From: Pseudomonas sp. 10-1B
GTDB taxonomy: Bacteria > Pseudomonadota > Gammaproteobacteria > Pseudomonadales > Pseudomonadaceae
DNA length: 64,000 nucleotides
Assembly: GCF_000935045.1 (NCBI RefSeq)
Contig: NZ_JYKS01000005.1
Span: 62,001-126,000, forward strand
Reading direction: 5' to 3'
Shown here: positions 8,295-17,910 of the stretch, one piece after another
How positions within the stretch are numbered: position 1 is the stretch's first letter
Layout of the letters: every line of letters starts with the position of its first letter
The notes under the pieces: generated by a model
Databases searched by the model: none
The model's input: only the letters and a program-made list of their open reading frames with translations
What the model was told of the DNA's origin: nothing
Program-made: the position numbers and the translations under genes

Positions 8295-9395
8295 ATGGGT
8301 TTCAATTGCGGCATCGTCGGCCTGCCCAACGTCGGCAAGTCCACCCTGTTCAACGCCCTGACCAAGTCTGGCATTGCGGCGGAGAACTTCCCCTTCTGCA
8401 CCATCGAGCCGAACAGCGGCATCGTGCCGATGCCCGATGCACGGCTGAATGCACTGGCTGAGATCGTCAAGCCAAACCGCATCCTGCCGACCACCATGGA
8501 ATTCGTCGACATCGCCGGCCTGGTGGCCGGTGCCTCGAAAGGCGAAGGCCTGGGCAACAAGTTCCTCGCCAACATCCGCGAGACCGACGCCATTGCCCAC
8601 GTGGTGCGCTGCTTCGAAGACGAGAACGTGATCCACGTTTCCAACAGCGTCGACCCCAAGCGTGACATCGAGATCATCGACCTCGAGCTGATCTTCGCCG
8701 ACCTCGACAGCTGCGAGAAGCAGCTGCAGAAGGTTGCCCGCAACGCCAAGGGCGGCGACAAGGAAGCCCTGGCGCAGAAGGCCATCCTCGAGCAACTGAT
8801 CCCGCACTTCACCGAAGGCAAGCCAGCGCGCAGCCTGATGAAGAACATGAGCGCCGAAGACAAGGCGGTCATCCGCGGCTTCCACCTGCTGACCAGCAAG
8901 CCGGTGATGTACATCGCCAACGTGGCCGAAGACGGCTTCGACAACAACCCGCACCTGGACGTGGTCAAGGCCATCGCCGAGGAAGAAGGCGCGGTGGTGG
9001 TGCCGGTGTGCAACAAGATCGAAGCAGAAATCGCCGAGCTGGAAGACGGTGAAGAGAAGGACATGTTCCTCGAGGCCCTGGGCCTGGAAGAGCCCGGCCT
9101 GAACCGCGTGATCCGCGCCGGTTACCAGCTGCTGAACCTGCAGACCTACTTCACTGCCGGCGTGCAGGAAGTACGCGCCTGGACCGTACGCGTCGGCGCC
9201 ACCGCACCGCAGGCAGCCGGGGTTATCCACACCGACTTCGAAAAAGGCTTCATCCGCGCTGAAGTGGTGGCCTATGACGACTTCATCCAGTTCAAGGGTG
9301 AGAGCGGTGCCAAGGAAGCCGGTAAGTGGCGTTTGGAAGGCAAGGACTACATCGTCAAGGATGGCGACGTGATGCACTTCCGCTTTAACGTCTAA
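8295..9395 (+). CDS. ychF: Redox-regulated ATPase/GTPase YchF (EngD)
   Basis: YchF is an Obg-family P-loop nucleotidase that binds ribosomes and takes part in stress responses. The 366-residue protein starts [17 protein letters not shown], with the G1 loop at residues 9-17. It has the G4 variant N-K-I-E in place of N-K-x-D, which makes the family prefer ATP, and a C-terminal TGS domain ending F-R-F-N-V. The RBS AGAGAGGGG precedes the ATG. A terminator follows. The 3' end plus terminator is repeated at 17911-18034, after two inserted-looking iron systems. Confidence 0.96.
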   Translation: MGFNCGIVGLPNVGKSTLFNALTKSGIAAENFPFCTIEPNSGIVPMPDARLNALAEIVKPNRILPTTMEFVDIAGLVAGASKGEGLGNKFLANIRETDAIAHVVRCFEDENVIHVSNSVDPKRDIEIIDLELIFADLDSCEKQLQKVARNAKGGDKEALAQKAILEQLIPHFTEGKPARSLMKNMSAEDKAVIRGFHLLTSKPVMYIANVAEDGFDNNPHLDVVKAIAEEEGAVVVPVCNKIEAEIAELEDGEEKDMFLEALGLEEPGLNRVIRAGYQLLNLQTYFTAGVQEVRAWTVRVGATAPQAAGVIHTDFEKGFIRAEVVAYDDFIQFKGESGAKEAGKWRLEGKDYIVKDGDVMHFRFNV

Positions 9396-9493
9396 GCGGC
9401 GCCGTGGAATTCCACGGTACTTGAAAGACTTCAAACCCCCCGTGATCGCCAGGCGATACGGGGGTTTTTGTTTAATGGCCGCCATTTTCATCC
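9371..9493. repeat. ychF 3'-end repeat, copy A (with terminator)
   Basis: This stretch covers the last codons of ychF, a small palindrome (CCGTGGAATTCCACGG at 9402-9417) and the ychF terminator. It aligns over its whole length, at roughly 80-85 per cent, with 17911-18034. The two copies are in direct orientation and flank the tandem receptor/sigma block. Confidence 0.8.
9433..9470 (+). terminator. Rho-independent terminator after ychF
   Basis: The AAACCCCC arm (from 9433) pairs with GGGGGTTTTT (from 9460) around a loop that itself contains a small hairpin (ATCGCCAGGCGAT). A T-run follows. It also lies at the 3' end of the convergent receptor gene on the minus strand. Confidence 0.8.
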
Positions 9494-9530
9494 TGAGGAG
9501 CAGCCGGAGCCAAGGGTACTGCTTCGTATA

Positions 9531-11954
9531 TTAGAAGCTGTATTTGACCGACAGCATCAAGTTGCGTGGGTCACCGTAGATGTTTTCAGCCAGCCATGGG
9601 TCGTCGGTAATACTCACATAATACTTTTTGTCGAACACGTTGTTCAGGTTCAGGCGTGCGTCGATATGCTCGGTTGGCTTGAAACCGACCATCAGGTCCA
9701 GAAGGGCGTAGGCTTTCTGTTCGATCTTGTAATTAGCGTCCTTGTTGTACACGGTGTTCTGACCGTAGACGGTACCGCCGACGCGCCAGCGCTCAAGTTC
9801 GCCTGGCATTTGGTAGCTGGTGGTGAGCTTGACCAGATGGCGTGGCAGGTCGGTGTCGAAGCTGCGACCAATGTTGGCAGGGTTGGAGTCGGTGCGATAC
9901 TTGACCTCAGTATAGGTATAGCCAGCGCCAACCTGCCAGCGAGGCGTAATTGCGCCTTGCAGTTCCATATCGATACCTTGCGCGCGAACTTTACCTGCCG
10001 CTTCGTAGCACGTTACCGCGGTCGGGCAGCCATCGGCGACGCGCGCACGGTTTTCCTGGTCCATGCGGAACAGCGCGATGGAGCCGTTGAGTGCCCCGTT
10101 GAAGTATTCGCCCTTGATACCGACTTCATAGTTTTTGCCCACGACGGGAGCCAGCAGGCCGCCACTGGCGTTCAGGTAGTTCTGGGGTTTGAAGATGTCG
10201 GTGTAGCTGACGTACACCGAGTGATTGTCGTTCAGGTCATAGACCAAGCCTGCGTACTTGGTGACATGACGGGTCACTTTATAATCCACATTCCCATAGT
10301 TGGAGCCTGCATCATAGTCATACCAGTCCAGGCGGCTGCCAAGGATCAGGTGCAAAGGGTCTGCCAAGCTGAAGCGGCCGGTGACGTAGGCGCTCTTCTG
10401 TTCGATATCGATATACTGCCAGTAGTTGGAGACCAGCGTCGTCGGTTTGGGGCGCAGGCTCGGATCCCAGTTATGGACGTCGATATCGTCCCAGACCGAG
10501 TTGTCGGTACGCTCGATGATCTTGATTTTCTCGTTGCGGGTGCTGGCACCCACCACCAGTTGGTGTTCCCGTTCGAACAGTTGGAATGGGCCGCTGGCGA
10601 ACGCGTCGACACCGGTCTGGGTGTCATCGTATTTGTAGCCACCGATAATCTGGCTATAAACGTCCTCGTCGTTGTTAACCTTACTGGCGAGGTGCTTCAG
10701 CTTGGACCAGATCTTGTTGCCCGCCACGGTGAGCTTCCAGTCATTGGCCAGGTTGTGTTCGATCTTGGCGAAGGCGGTGGTGGTGTCCTTGTCCCAGTAA
10801 TCCCAGTCGTTGCCCAGGTAGGTCGAGCGGGGTTGGTGCAGGTCGCTGCCGTCCGCCGCAACGGGGAGGCCGCCCCACGGCAGGTGGTTGTTATCGTCCT
10901 GATAGGACGCGCCGATGGTCAACAAGGTGTCGTCGGTCAGGTCTGCGTCGAGCACGCCATAGTAAACACCGCGTTCGGTCTGAACGTTGTCTTGAAAGCT
11001 GTGATTGTTTTGGTAGGCACCCACGAAGCGGCCACGTACCGTACCTTGGTCGTTGAGGGGGCCACTGACGTCCGCCTCGGTACGGTAACGGTCCCAACTG
11101 CCGGCGTTGGCGGTGATGCTTGCCTGGGTCTCGGCGGTGGGCTTCTTGCGCACCAGGTTGATCGAGGCAGCAGGGTTACCCGACCCTTGCATCAGGCCGG
11201 TCGAGCCACGGACGATTTCTACGTGGTCGTACATCGCCAAGTCGCCGGACGCGATGATGTCGGCTGCGTTGCCACCCACGTTGGTGGGAATCCCGTCGTA
11301 CATCAGGTTGTCGACCTGGTACCCGCGAGAGTAGTAGCGCTGGCGGTCCGGGCCGAACCGTTGCGAGCTCATGCCCGGCGTATTGCGCACCACGTCATCC
11401 AGCGTGTTCATGACTTGGTCATCCATGCGCTGGCGCGTGATGACCGTGACCGATTGAGGGGTCTCGCGTATTGTCAGCGGTAACTTGGTTGCGGTCTGCA
11501 TGGTGCCGGTAGTATAGGAGCCAGAGCCTTCGGTCGCCCAACCCAACCTCGATCCGGTCACAGACGTTGCCCCCAGCTCCAGGGCGCCACCGTAATCCGC
11601 AGCGAATTCGACCGTATAGTTGCCACCGCTTTTGAGTGCCCGAAGGCCGGTACCAGCCAACAGGCGGGCCAGGCCATCTTCAACGGAATAACTGCCGTTG
11701 AGGCCAGCGCTGCGCTTGCCGGCGGTAAGTTGGGCATCGGCAGAAAGCAAGATGCCAGCTTCGCTCGCGAAGCGGTTCAGTACCTGATCCAGGCCGCCGG
11801 CGGGGATGGCGTAGCTGCGTGATTGCTCGCTGGCGTCAGCCGGGGTTGCGGGCAGCGCAAACAGCAACGGGCCGCTGCAGAGCAAGCCGGCAAACAGGGC
11901 GTGACGAACCGCAAGGCTCAGTCGAGAACAGGATGTTGTGGGCAGATACGGCAC
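9531..11954 (-). CDS. TonB-dependent siderophore receptor with signalling domain (system 1)
   Basis: This is an outer-membrane ferric-siderophore receptor/transducer of the FecA/FpvA type, 807 residues. Domain order: signal peptide (hydrophobic core L-F-A-G-L-L and cleavage near A-D-A), STN signalling domain (about 45-120, beginning Y-A-I-P-A-G-G-L), plug with the TonB-box region and E-T-P-Q-S-V-T-V-I-T (about 165-300), then a 22-strand barrel ending in the aromatic residue of L-S-V-K-Y-S-F. I chose GTG 11954 because AAGAGGA lies nine bases upstream; a longer ATG start at 12050 would add 32 residues without an RBS. It follows its sigma and anti-sigma genes by 115 nt. The substrate is unknown; the closest type is ferripyoverdine or another hydroxamate. 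Confidence 0.92.
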   Translation of the reverse strand: MPYLPTTSCSRLSLAVRHALFAGLLCSGPLLFALPATPADASEQSRSYAIPAGGLDQVLNRFASEAGILLSADAQLTAGKRSAGLNGSYSVEDGLARLLAGTGLRALKSGGNYTVEFAADYGGALELGATSVTGSRLGWATEGSGSYTTGTMQTATKLPLTIRETPQSVTVITRQRMDDQVMNTLDDVVRNTPGMSSQRFGPDRQRYYSRGYQVDNLMYDGIPTNVGGNAADIIASGDLAMYDHVEIVRGSTGLMQGSGNPAASINLVRKKPTAETQASITANAGSWDRYRTEADVSGPLNDQGTVRGRFVGAYQNNHSFQDNVQTERGVYYGVLDADLTDDTLLTIGASYQDDNNHLPWGGLPVAADGSDLHQPRSTYLGNDWDYWDKDTTTAFAKIEHNLANDWKLTVAGNKIWSKLKHLASKVNNDEDVYSQIIGGYKYDDTQTGVDAFASGPFQLFEREHQLVVGASTRNEKIKIIERTDNSVWDDIDVHNWDPSLRPKPTTLVSNYWQYIDIEQKSAYVTGRFSLADPLHLILGSRLDWYDYDAGSNYGNVDYKVTRHVTKYAGLVYDLNDNHSVYVSYTDIFKPQNYLNASGGLLAPVVGKNYEVGIKGEYFNGALNGSIALFRMDQENRARVADGCPTAVTCYEAAGKVRAQGIDMELQGAITPRWQVGAGYTYTEVKYRTDSNPANIGRSFDTDLPRHLVKLTTSYQMPGELERWRVGGTVYGQNTVYNKDANYKIEQKAYALLDLMVGFKPTEHIDARLNLNNVFDKKYYVSITDDPWLAENIYGDPRNLMLSVKYSF

Positions 11955-12069
11955 TCTGAATGTTCCTCTTGAGAATGCTTCTTGGTTGAGTTCAAGAGGT
12001 ATCCCGGACGAGTCGGCAAAACCGACAAGGGGCAGCAGAATTTTTTTCATCTACGGCATGCGACGTCTG

Positions 12070-13026
12070 CTATGCGGGGCCTATGGTGGTCCACAATCGT
12101 GTCAGCCTGTGCACTTTCACTGGCAGGGACTGCTCAAGTGCAATGAGCACACGGTCTGTGTCTGCCAAGGGGAAAACGCCAGTCAGCGGCAGGGAGGCAA
12201 CGACCGGGTCGCAGCGCAGCATGCCGTTACGATGGCGAGCCAGTTCTGCAACGAACTCCCTCAGCGGCGTACGCTCGGCGATCAGCCGGCCATCTTGCCA
12301 GGCGATGGCGTTGGGGTTCGCTGGCCCGATGTCACCGTACCGGGTTGCGGAAAACCAGCACCCCTGCCCGGCTTGCAGGCGCCTGACGCAAGCATGAAGC
12401 GGGCGCAGTTCCAGCTCGCCGTCGAACAGCTCGACCTGACATTTATCGTCGCGTTGGTACACAGAAAAACGCGTGCCCAGCGCCTGGATTTCCCCGACTG
12501 CGGTGTCCACGATCAAGGGGCGTTGCGCTGCCTCATGGCCGCTGTCGAGTAACAACTCCCCTGCGAGCAGGCGAATGCGCCGCTCGCTCGTGCTGAACAG
12601 GATATCAACCGCGCTACCGCTGTTCAGGCTCAACTGACTGCCATCGGCAAGGGTGCGCTGCAGGCGTTCACCGGTACGGCTGCGCAGGTCTGCCATGGCC
12701 TCGCGCCAGGGCAATCGCGATTGGACGAGATAGCTGCTCCCGCCGGCCAATAACAGCGTGCCGAGCAGCTTCAGTGTTTGTCGACGACGCGCATCGGGCA
12801 ACTCACGCAGCACGGTGAGAGCGGTATCCGCTGACACACCGCCCAAGGTACTTTGCAGCTGCTCCAGGCGTTGCCACGCGCGCTCATGTTCCGGGTCCGC
12901 AGTGCGCCATTCGGCGAAGCGGCGCTGTTGGTCCTTGTCCAACTCGCCACCCCATTGCAACATGAGCCAATGGCTGGCCTGCTCGACGATGGCGGCGGAG
13001 ATGGGCGCTTCGCTGGCGTTTTTCAT
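12070..13026 (-). CDS. FecR-type anti-sigma factor (system 1)
   Basis: This inner-membrane regulator binds the partner sigma factor in the cytoplasm and passes the receptor's signal from the periplasm. The 318-residue protein has an N-terminal cytoplasmic DUF4880-like domain (W-L-M-L-Q-W-G-G-E), a single membrane helix near residue 85-105 after R-R-R-Q-T, a FecR domain (L-A-D-G-S-Q-L-S-L-N-S-G-S-A-V-D), and a C-terminal domain ending L-T-R-L-W-T-T-I-G-P-A that should contact the receptor STN domain. Its ATG overlaps the sigma stop by ATGA, so synthesis is coupled. Confidence 0.93.
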   Translation of the reverse strand: MKNASEAPISAAIVEQASHWLMLQWGGELDKDQQRRFAEWRTADPEHERAWQRLEQLQSTLGGVSADTALTVLRELPDARRRQTLKLLGTLLLAGGSSYLVQSRLPWREAMADLRSRTGERLQRTLADGSQLSLNSGSAVDILFSTSERRIRLLAGELLLDSGHEAAQRPLIVDTAVGEIQALGTRFSVYQRDDKCQVELFDGELELRPLHACVRRLQAGQGCWFSATRYGDIGPANPNAIAWQDGRLIAERTPLREFVAELARHRNGMLRCDPVVASLPLTGVFPLADTDRVLIALEQSLPVKVHRLTRLWTTIGPA

Positions 13027-13529
13027 TCGGCGTACAGAACTTGATAGCAGGCGGTGATGGCACGCAGCATGTACTTTTGCACCGAACTGACGCTGATCTC
13101 GAGACGCTCCGAAATCTGGGCATAGGTCAGCCCTTCGAACTGCGACAGCAGGAAGGCCTCGCGTACCTTCGCGGGCATACTGTCGAGCATGGCATCGATC
13201 TGCATCAGCGTTTCGATCACGATGGCACGGGTTTCCAACGACGGGGTTTCTGGTTCGGGCAGAGCAGCGAGACTTTCCAAGTAAGCTTGTTTGATACGCT
13301 GGCGGCGCCATTGGTCTATCACGAGATTACGGGCGATCTGAGCCAGGAATCGGCGCCCGTCGCTCTGCGACGGCAAACGCCGGGTTACCAGCAAGCGCAA
13401 GAAAGTGTCTTGCGCAATATCTGCCGCCCGCTCGCGATCACCAAGGCGCAGACGCAGCCAGCCCTGCAGCCAGCCGTAATGGTCGCGATAGAGGCTATCG
13501 AGTGGTTGCGACGGGGTGTCAGTGGGCAC
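13023..13529 (-). CDS. ECF sigma factor, FecI family (system 1)
   Basis: This 168-residue iron-starvation sigma factor would direct RNA polymerase to the cognate receptor gene when a ferric siderophore binds. Region 2 (D-I-A-Q-D-T-F-L-R-L-L, R-F-L-A-Q-I-A-R-N-L) and region 4 (L-T-Y-A-Q-I-S-E-R-L-E-I-S-V-S-S-V-Q) are typical. The start is GTG 13529. The frame upstream has no convincing start, although the RBS GAAGAGGA is unusually close to this GTG. A weak inverted GAAT/ATTC sequence near 13561-13577 could be a poor Fur site. It shares the sigma/anti-sigma/receptor order with the three other systems in the window. Confidence 0.9.
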   Translation of the reverse strand: MPTDTPSQPLDSLYRDHYGWLQGWLRLRLGDRERAADIAQDTFLRLLVTRRLPSQSDGRRFLAQIARNLVIDQWRRQRIKQAYLESLAALPEPETPSLETRAIVIETLMQIDAMLDSMPAKVREAFLLSQFEGLTYAQISERLEISVSSVQKYMLRAITACYQVLYAE

Positions 13530-13793
13530 TTTCCTCTTCCCATGGATAAGGCGCAGATAGGAATGAGTTGCAATTCTAGAGGGCAAAGTGCGGTTTGGGA
13601 AACAGCCGCAGCAGGAATCGGCTGAATATCGTGCAAACACAGACAGATGGCGCCCTGCTTCATGAGCAAGGGCAGCCCCGACACTGAGGGGTGTGCGGGC
13701 TTGCCCCGCAAAGCGCCGCGCGGCGGCGCTCTGCCTCACAAACCATGCAATTGCCATGGCGAGTATCTGACAGACTTGGCGGACGCTTGCGAA

Positions 13794-16211
13794 TCAGAAA
13801 CTTCCGCGCAAGGTCACCGTGTAGTTGCGAGGCGTACCGTAGCGGCGGCCACCCTGATCTTCGTAGTATTCGCGATCGAAGATGTTGTTGGCGTTCAGCT
13901 GAACGCTCCAGTGATTGTCAAGCTGGTAGCGCGCAAAGGTATCCCATATCGCGTAGCCATTCTGCTCATAGCTGTAAGGGCCGCTGAGATAGTAGGTGTC
14001 GCTTTGAGCAGTCATGCCGCCACCAATCGTCAAGCGCTCCAAGGGGCCTGCAAACTGGTAGCTGGTGTAGGCGCGGAACAGATGCTTGGGCGTAGAGTCG
14101 CTGAAGTTTCTGCCGCTTGCGCTGATGTCCTTGACGTAGACCTGACGGTTGTAGGTGTAACCGACGCTGCCCTGCCAGCGCTCGAGAATTTCACCGCTGA
14201 CCTGCATTTCGATACCCTTGCTCTCGACCTCGCCGCCCACGGTGTAGCAGTTAGGCCGATTTGCCGGGCACTCTGTTTCATCAAGCTTCTGAGCACGGTC
14301 TTTCTGCCGTGTATAGAACACGGCCAACGAGGTATTGAGACGGCCATCGAACAGTTCGCCCTTGATCCCCACCTCGTAGTTGTAGCCGGTGGTGGGTTTC
14401 AGCGCGCCGCCTGACGCGCTCTTGTAGTTGTACTGTGGGTTGAAGATGTCGGTATAGCTGGTGTAGAGGGTCCATTCAGGCGTGAGGTCATACAGCAACG
14501 CGGCGTAAGGAGTGACCTGGCCATTTTCCTGTGCGGAGGTCGGGTCTCCTTCGTACACTTCGTCATAGCTGTATTCGCTCACTCGCCCGCCCAGGACCAA
14601 ATGCAGCGGTTCGGCCAGTTGCAGGTTAACGCTACCGTAGATCCCCTTGTTTATCGTCTCGCCAGTGGAGGATGGCATGTTTATTGTGGCGGGTTTGGGT
14701 ACGTTGGTGTCGAGGTCGTTGAAGTTGATCGCAAACCCTGGACCATACCCTTGGGCGTAGTGTTCACTTTCTTTCAGGTAGTTGGCCCCGATGATCAACT
14801 TGTGTTCCAGGCCGAAGGCCTCAAAGCTTCCAGTGAGGTTTGCATCCACGCCGGTTGCGCGAGTAGTGTCCTGCGAATAGTAGGGCGTCAGTCGTGCGCC
14901 AGTCATCGTCGAGGGGGCTACGGAACCCAGCACCCACACGGTACGGTAGTCGTCCTCGATCTGGAAGTGATTGACACCGACCTTGCCGTGCCAGTTTTCG
15001 TTGAAGTCATGATTAACATCTACGAAAAATTCGTAGGTTTCTATCCGGTCGCGTGCCCAGTCGGGGGCCAGACCGGTTGAGCGCGGCAGGTGCAGGTTGG
15101 TACCGTTGTTCGAACCTGGGAGGTTTCCTGCCCAGATGCCCGGTTGCCAAGCGCGCTGATAGCGCAGGCCGGCGGCAACCACGGTGTCCTCTGTCAGGGC
15201 GAAATCCAGTACGCCGTAGAAGAACGGCATTTCCGCGTGGGTTCCGTCGTAGAAATAGTCCTTGCTCTCGTAGGAGAGCACCGTACGTCCACGCAGGCGT
15301 TTGTCATCGCTGAGCGGACCACTCACATCCAGCTCGGTGCGGTAGTCATCCCAGGATCCTGCTTGTGCTGCGACACCCAGGCGGAAGTCGTCAGTGGGGC
15401 GCTTGCGAACAAGGTTGACCGTGCCGCTGGGGTCCCCTGCACCGATCAGCATGCCTGCTGCCCCACGCAGTACTTCAATGTGGTCGTACATGGCCATGTC
15501 AGCTTGCTTGCCGAAGCCGCCCTTGGCCCAGTAACCCATGGGGATACCGTCATACTGGTAGTTGCGGATCTCGAAACCACGCGACAGGAAAACGTTGTTG
15601 CCGGCGTTGGTGACCGACTTGCTGATCCCCGGTGTTTCCATCATCGCGTCGTCAATGGTCTTGACGTTCTGATCCTGCATCTGCTGGCGCGTGATCACGG
15701 AAACGGACTGCGGAATGTCCTTAAGCCGGGTATTGCCCTTGAGCATCGAGGCGGTGCCGGTGGTGTAGGAGCCGGTGCCTTCGGTGGTACCGCCCAGGCC
15801 TGTGCCAGATACCGTGGTCACCCCGAGCTCAATAGCGCTTCCATCAACCTCGACCACTTGGAGGCTGTAACTCTTCTCCCCACGCCGTACCGCTTGCATT
15901 CCGCTGCCCATCAGCAATCGATCAAGCGCTGCGCTTGCTCTGAAGTGCCCATTTACCCCTGGCGAGCGCCGGTCTCGGGCGGCCGCGGGATCGAACGACA
16001 CCGTTACCCCCGCAATCCGTGAATACTCGGCCACCGCGTCTTCCAGCGGCCCGCTGGCAATGGCGAAATCGTACTCGGCATAGGCTTCTTGCGCCCAGGC
16101 CTGGGCCGTCGGCAGTGCAGGGATCACTGCAACGGAGCACAGGGCGCCACGCAAGGTGGCACTAAGCAGTCGAGATCTGGAGGTCGGGGACAAAGCGTTG
16201 CTACGTGACAT
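13794..16211 (-). CDS. TonB-dependent siderophore receptor with signalling domain (system 2)
   Basis: This 805-residue outer-membrane ferric-siderophore transducer has a signal peptide ending near A-Q-A-W-A-Q, an STN domain (about 48-125, Y-D-F-A-I-A-S-G-P-L), a plug (about 165-300, D-I-P-Q-S-V-S-V-I-T-R) and a beta-barrel ending T-L-R-G-S-F. The RBS AAGGA precedes the ATG. It is related to but clearly distinct from the system 1 receptor, so the two should recognise different siderophores. The 99-nt gap to the anti-sigma gene may hold its sigma-dependent promoter, although I could not define a firm motif shared by all four receptors. The ligand is not deducible. Confidence 0.93.
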   Translation of the reverse strand: MSRSNALSPTSRSRLLSATLRGALCSVAVIPALPTAQAWAQEAYAEYDFAIASGPLEDAVAEYSRIAGVTVSFDPAAARDRRSPGVNGHFRASAALDRLLMGSGMQAVRRGEKSYSLQVVEVDGSAIELGVTTVSGTGLGGTTEGTGSYTTGTASMLKGNTRLKDIPQSVSVITRQQMQDQNVKTIDDAMMETPGISKSVTNAGNNVFLSRGFEIRNYQYDGIPMGYWAKGGFGKQADMAMYDHIEVLRGAAGMLIGAGDPSGTVNLVRKRPTDDFRLGVAAQAGSWDDYRTELDVSGPLSDDKRLRGRTVLSYESKDYFYDGTHAEMPFFYGVLDFALTEDTVVAAGLRYQRAWQPGIWAGNLPGSNNGTNLHLPRSTGLAPDWARDRIETYEFFVDVNHDFNENWHGKVGVNHFQIEDDYRTVWVLGSVAPSTMTGARLTPYYSQDTTRATGVDANLTGSFEAFGLEHKLIIGANYLKESEHYAQGYGPGFAINFNDLDTNVPKPATINMPSSTGETINKGIYGSVNLQLAEPLHLVLGGRVSEYSYDEVYEGDPTSAQENGQVTPYAALLYDLTPEWTLYTSYTDIFNPQYNYKSASGGALKPTTGYNYEVGIKGELFDGRLNTSLAVFYTRQKDRAQKLDETECPANRPNCYTVGGEVESKGIEMQVSGEILERWQGSVGYTYNRQVYVKDISASGRNFSDSTPKHLFRAYTSYQFAGPLERLTIGGGMTAQSDTYYLSGPYSYEQNGYAIWDTFARYQLDNHWSVQLNANNIFDREYYEDQGGRRYGTPRNYTVTLRGSF

Positions 16212-16310
16212 GTTGGGTCCTTCGTCGATGGCAAGTATCCGGCGTCTTTGCGCCTGTACTTGTTAAGTCGAACGAGAATGAAAACCACCAACACCTGATG
16301 CAAAAAACTT

Positions 16311-17252
16311 TCAGGCAGGCTCCACCTGGGTCCAGAAGCGAGTGAAGCGACGCAGCCGGATGGGCAGCATTGCGCTCAGGTTGTCCAACACCACATCAAT
16401 GTCACCCAACTGGAAACTCCCGGAAATACGCAACTCGGCAACCCGACTATCGCAGCCCAGGTGCCCTGTGCGATAGCGGGACAATTCGGCGATCACATCC
16501 GCCAGCCGCCAATCACTGACCACCAACAAGTTGTCTCGCCAGGCATCGGCGCCCTTGGCCAAGGGCACAGGCACACCCACGGCAGTGGCTGAAAAGTCCA
16601 ACTGCTGGCCGGAATCGACCCGCACCGGCGCGTCGCCGGCCACCGCTGAACCCCATTCCACGGCATGCTCGAGCACAGAGACGCGGGCGCCGGCCGGGTT
16701 GATACGGACCAGGAATTGAGTCCCCAATGCGCGCAAGTCGCCAAACTGCGTGCGCACGATAAAGGGGCGAGACAAAGGGTCTGACGCAGTCTGGATAAAC
16801 ACCTCGCCTTCGCGCAGCACGACTTGGCGCAGATTTTCGTCGAACGAAATATCCAGCGCAGTGCCCGTGTTGAGCAGGACTCGACTGCCATCGGCAAGCG
16901 TCACGGGCAAGCGCTCGCCCGTACCGGTGGAATAGTCGGCCATCATCTTGCGCCACGGGTCCGTACGCGCGCCGATGCTGATCACGCCACTGGTTCCGAC
17001 CAGCAGCGCCAGCACTTTCAGAACTGTGCGACGCTTGGCCCGGGAGCTTTGCAGCGCGGGGCGCGCGGCGCGAGGGTCGAGCTGGCCGAATGTCGCTTGT
17101 AGTCGCTCTACCCGCCCCCAGGCCTGGGCATGGCGTGGGTCATCACGCAGCCACTGCCGATGGGCTTCCCGCGTCGCTTCGCTGCCATCGGCAAGGTTTA
17201 CATACCATTGAGCGGCGACTTCGAGGGTTTTCAGATCCAGCTCGGTAGCCAC
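16311..17252 (-). CDS. FecR-type anti-sigma factor (system 2)
   Basis: This is a 313-residue inner-membrane anti-sigma/signal relay. The N-terminal DUF4880-type cytoplasmic domain (A-A-Q-W-Y-V-N-L-A-D-G) is followed by a membrane helix near residues 82-98 (V-L-K-V-L-A-L-L-V-G-T-S-G), the FecR domain (L-A-D-G-S-R-V-L-L-N-T-G-T-A-L-D), and a C-terminal receptor-contact segment ending L-R-R-F-T-R-F-W-T-Q-V-E-P-A. It begins 3 nt after the sigma gene, so the operon order is sigma, anti-sigma, receptor. It should pair with the adjacent sigma and the receptor at 13794-16211. Confidence 0.93.
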   Translation of the reverse strand: MATELDLKTLEVAAQWYVNLADGSEATREAHRQWLRDDPRHAQAWGRVERLQATFGQLDPRAARPALQSSRAKRRTVLKVLALLVGTSGVISIGARTDPWRKMMADYSTGTGERLPVTLADGSRVLLNTGTALDISFDENLRQVVLREGEVFIQTASDPLSRPFIVRTQFGDLRALGTQFLVRINPAGARVSVLEHAVEWGSAVAGDAPVRVDSGQQLDFSATAVGVPVPLAKGADAWRDNLLVVSDWRLADVIAELSRYRTGHLGCDSRVAELRISGSFQLGDIDVVLDNLSAMLPIRLRRFTRFWTQVEPA

Positions 17253-17255
17253 GCC

Positions 17256-17759
17256 TCAGTCCCCGATCAGCAGCAGACAATGCGCCATGGCTCGCACGAA
17301 ATGCTTGCTGACGGTATTGGTGGAGAGGTTCAACTGACGCCCGATGGCGGCGTGGCTCAAGCCATCCAGCTGAGCCAGTAGAAAGATTTCGCGGGTTCTT
17401 GGCTCGAGGCCATCGAGCATCAGATCGATCTGCAGCAAGGTCTCCAAAATGACATTGCGCTCCTGCGGAGAAATCTCGGCAGGCTCAGGCAGCGCCGCGA
17501 GGCTTTCGAGGTAGGCTTGCTCGAGCATGCGCCGACGGAACTGATCGATCATCAGGCTGCGCGCGATGCGGCTCAGATAGGCCCTGGGCTGTTTCAGCTC
17601 CTCGACCTTGCGCTGGGTGAGCAAGCGCATGAAGGTGTCCTGAGCGAGATCCGCCGCCTGCTCCCGGCAGCCGGTCTTGCGCCGTAGCCATTGCTGCAGC
17701 CAGCCATGGTTATCGAGGTACAGCTGCTGCACTGACTGACAGGAAGGGGTTTCTGGCAT
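17256..17759 (-). CDS. ECF sigma factor, FecI family (system 2)
   Basis: This is a 167-residue FecI-type sigma factor. Region 2 contains A-A-D-L-A-Q-D-T-F-M-R-L-L and R-I-A-R-S-L-M-I-D-Q-F-R-R. Region 4 contains L-D-G-L-S-H-A-A-I-G-R-Q-L-N-L-S. The ATG start gives the family length. A good Fur-box match lies 32 bp upstream (17791-17809), so the operon should be induced by iron limitation and then activated further by its receptor. It lies next to system 1, so cross-talk between the two sigma/anti-sigma pairs is possible. Confidence 0.93.
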   Translation of the reverse strand: MPETPSCQSVQQLYLDNHGWLQQWLRRKTGCREQAADLAQDTFMRLLTQRKVEELKQPRAYLSRIARSLMIDQFRRRMLEQAYLESLAALPEPAEISPQERNVILETLLQIDLMLDGLEPRTREIFLLAQLDGLSHAAIGRQLNLSTNTVSKHFVRAMAHCLLLIGD

Positions 17760-17790
17760 AGCGCTCGGCCAAGGCTGACAAGAATTGAAT

Positions 17791-17809
17791 GGTAATCTAT
17801 CTCATTATC
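17791..17809 (-). promoter_or_regulatory. Fur box upstream of the system 2 sigma gene
   Basis: On the minus strand the 19-mer GATAATGAGATAGATTACC matches the consensus GATAATGATAATCATTATC at 14 of 19 positions. It lies just upstream of the fecI-like gene starting at 17759. Iron-loaded Fur would repress the operon here. Confidence 0.65.
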
Positions 17810-17910
17810 GCAGTGGTCGGCGAGGGGGCTGCTGGAATTAAGCCGTGCACGAAATCGGGTATGTCACAGGTTTTACATTGCTGGAGCCCATGCTTTACAA
17901 GGCCTGCAGG

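Noticed and set aside
9468..11483. A long plus-strand open frame opposite receptor 1 (similar ones lie opposite receptors 3 and 4)
   Set aside because: These frames mirror the receptor codon pattern and have no start context or family features. The receptors on the minus strand have full domain order.
12070..13311. Longer frame start for anti-sigma 1 (413 codons) and for anti-sigma 3 (519 codons)
   Set aside because: The extra N-terminal parts overlap the sigma genes in another frame. The internal ATGs overlap the sigma stops (ATGA) and give the usual family length.
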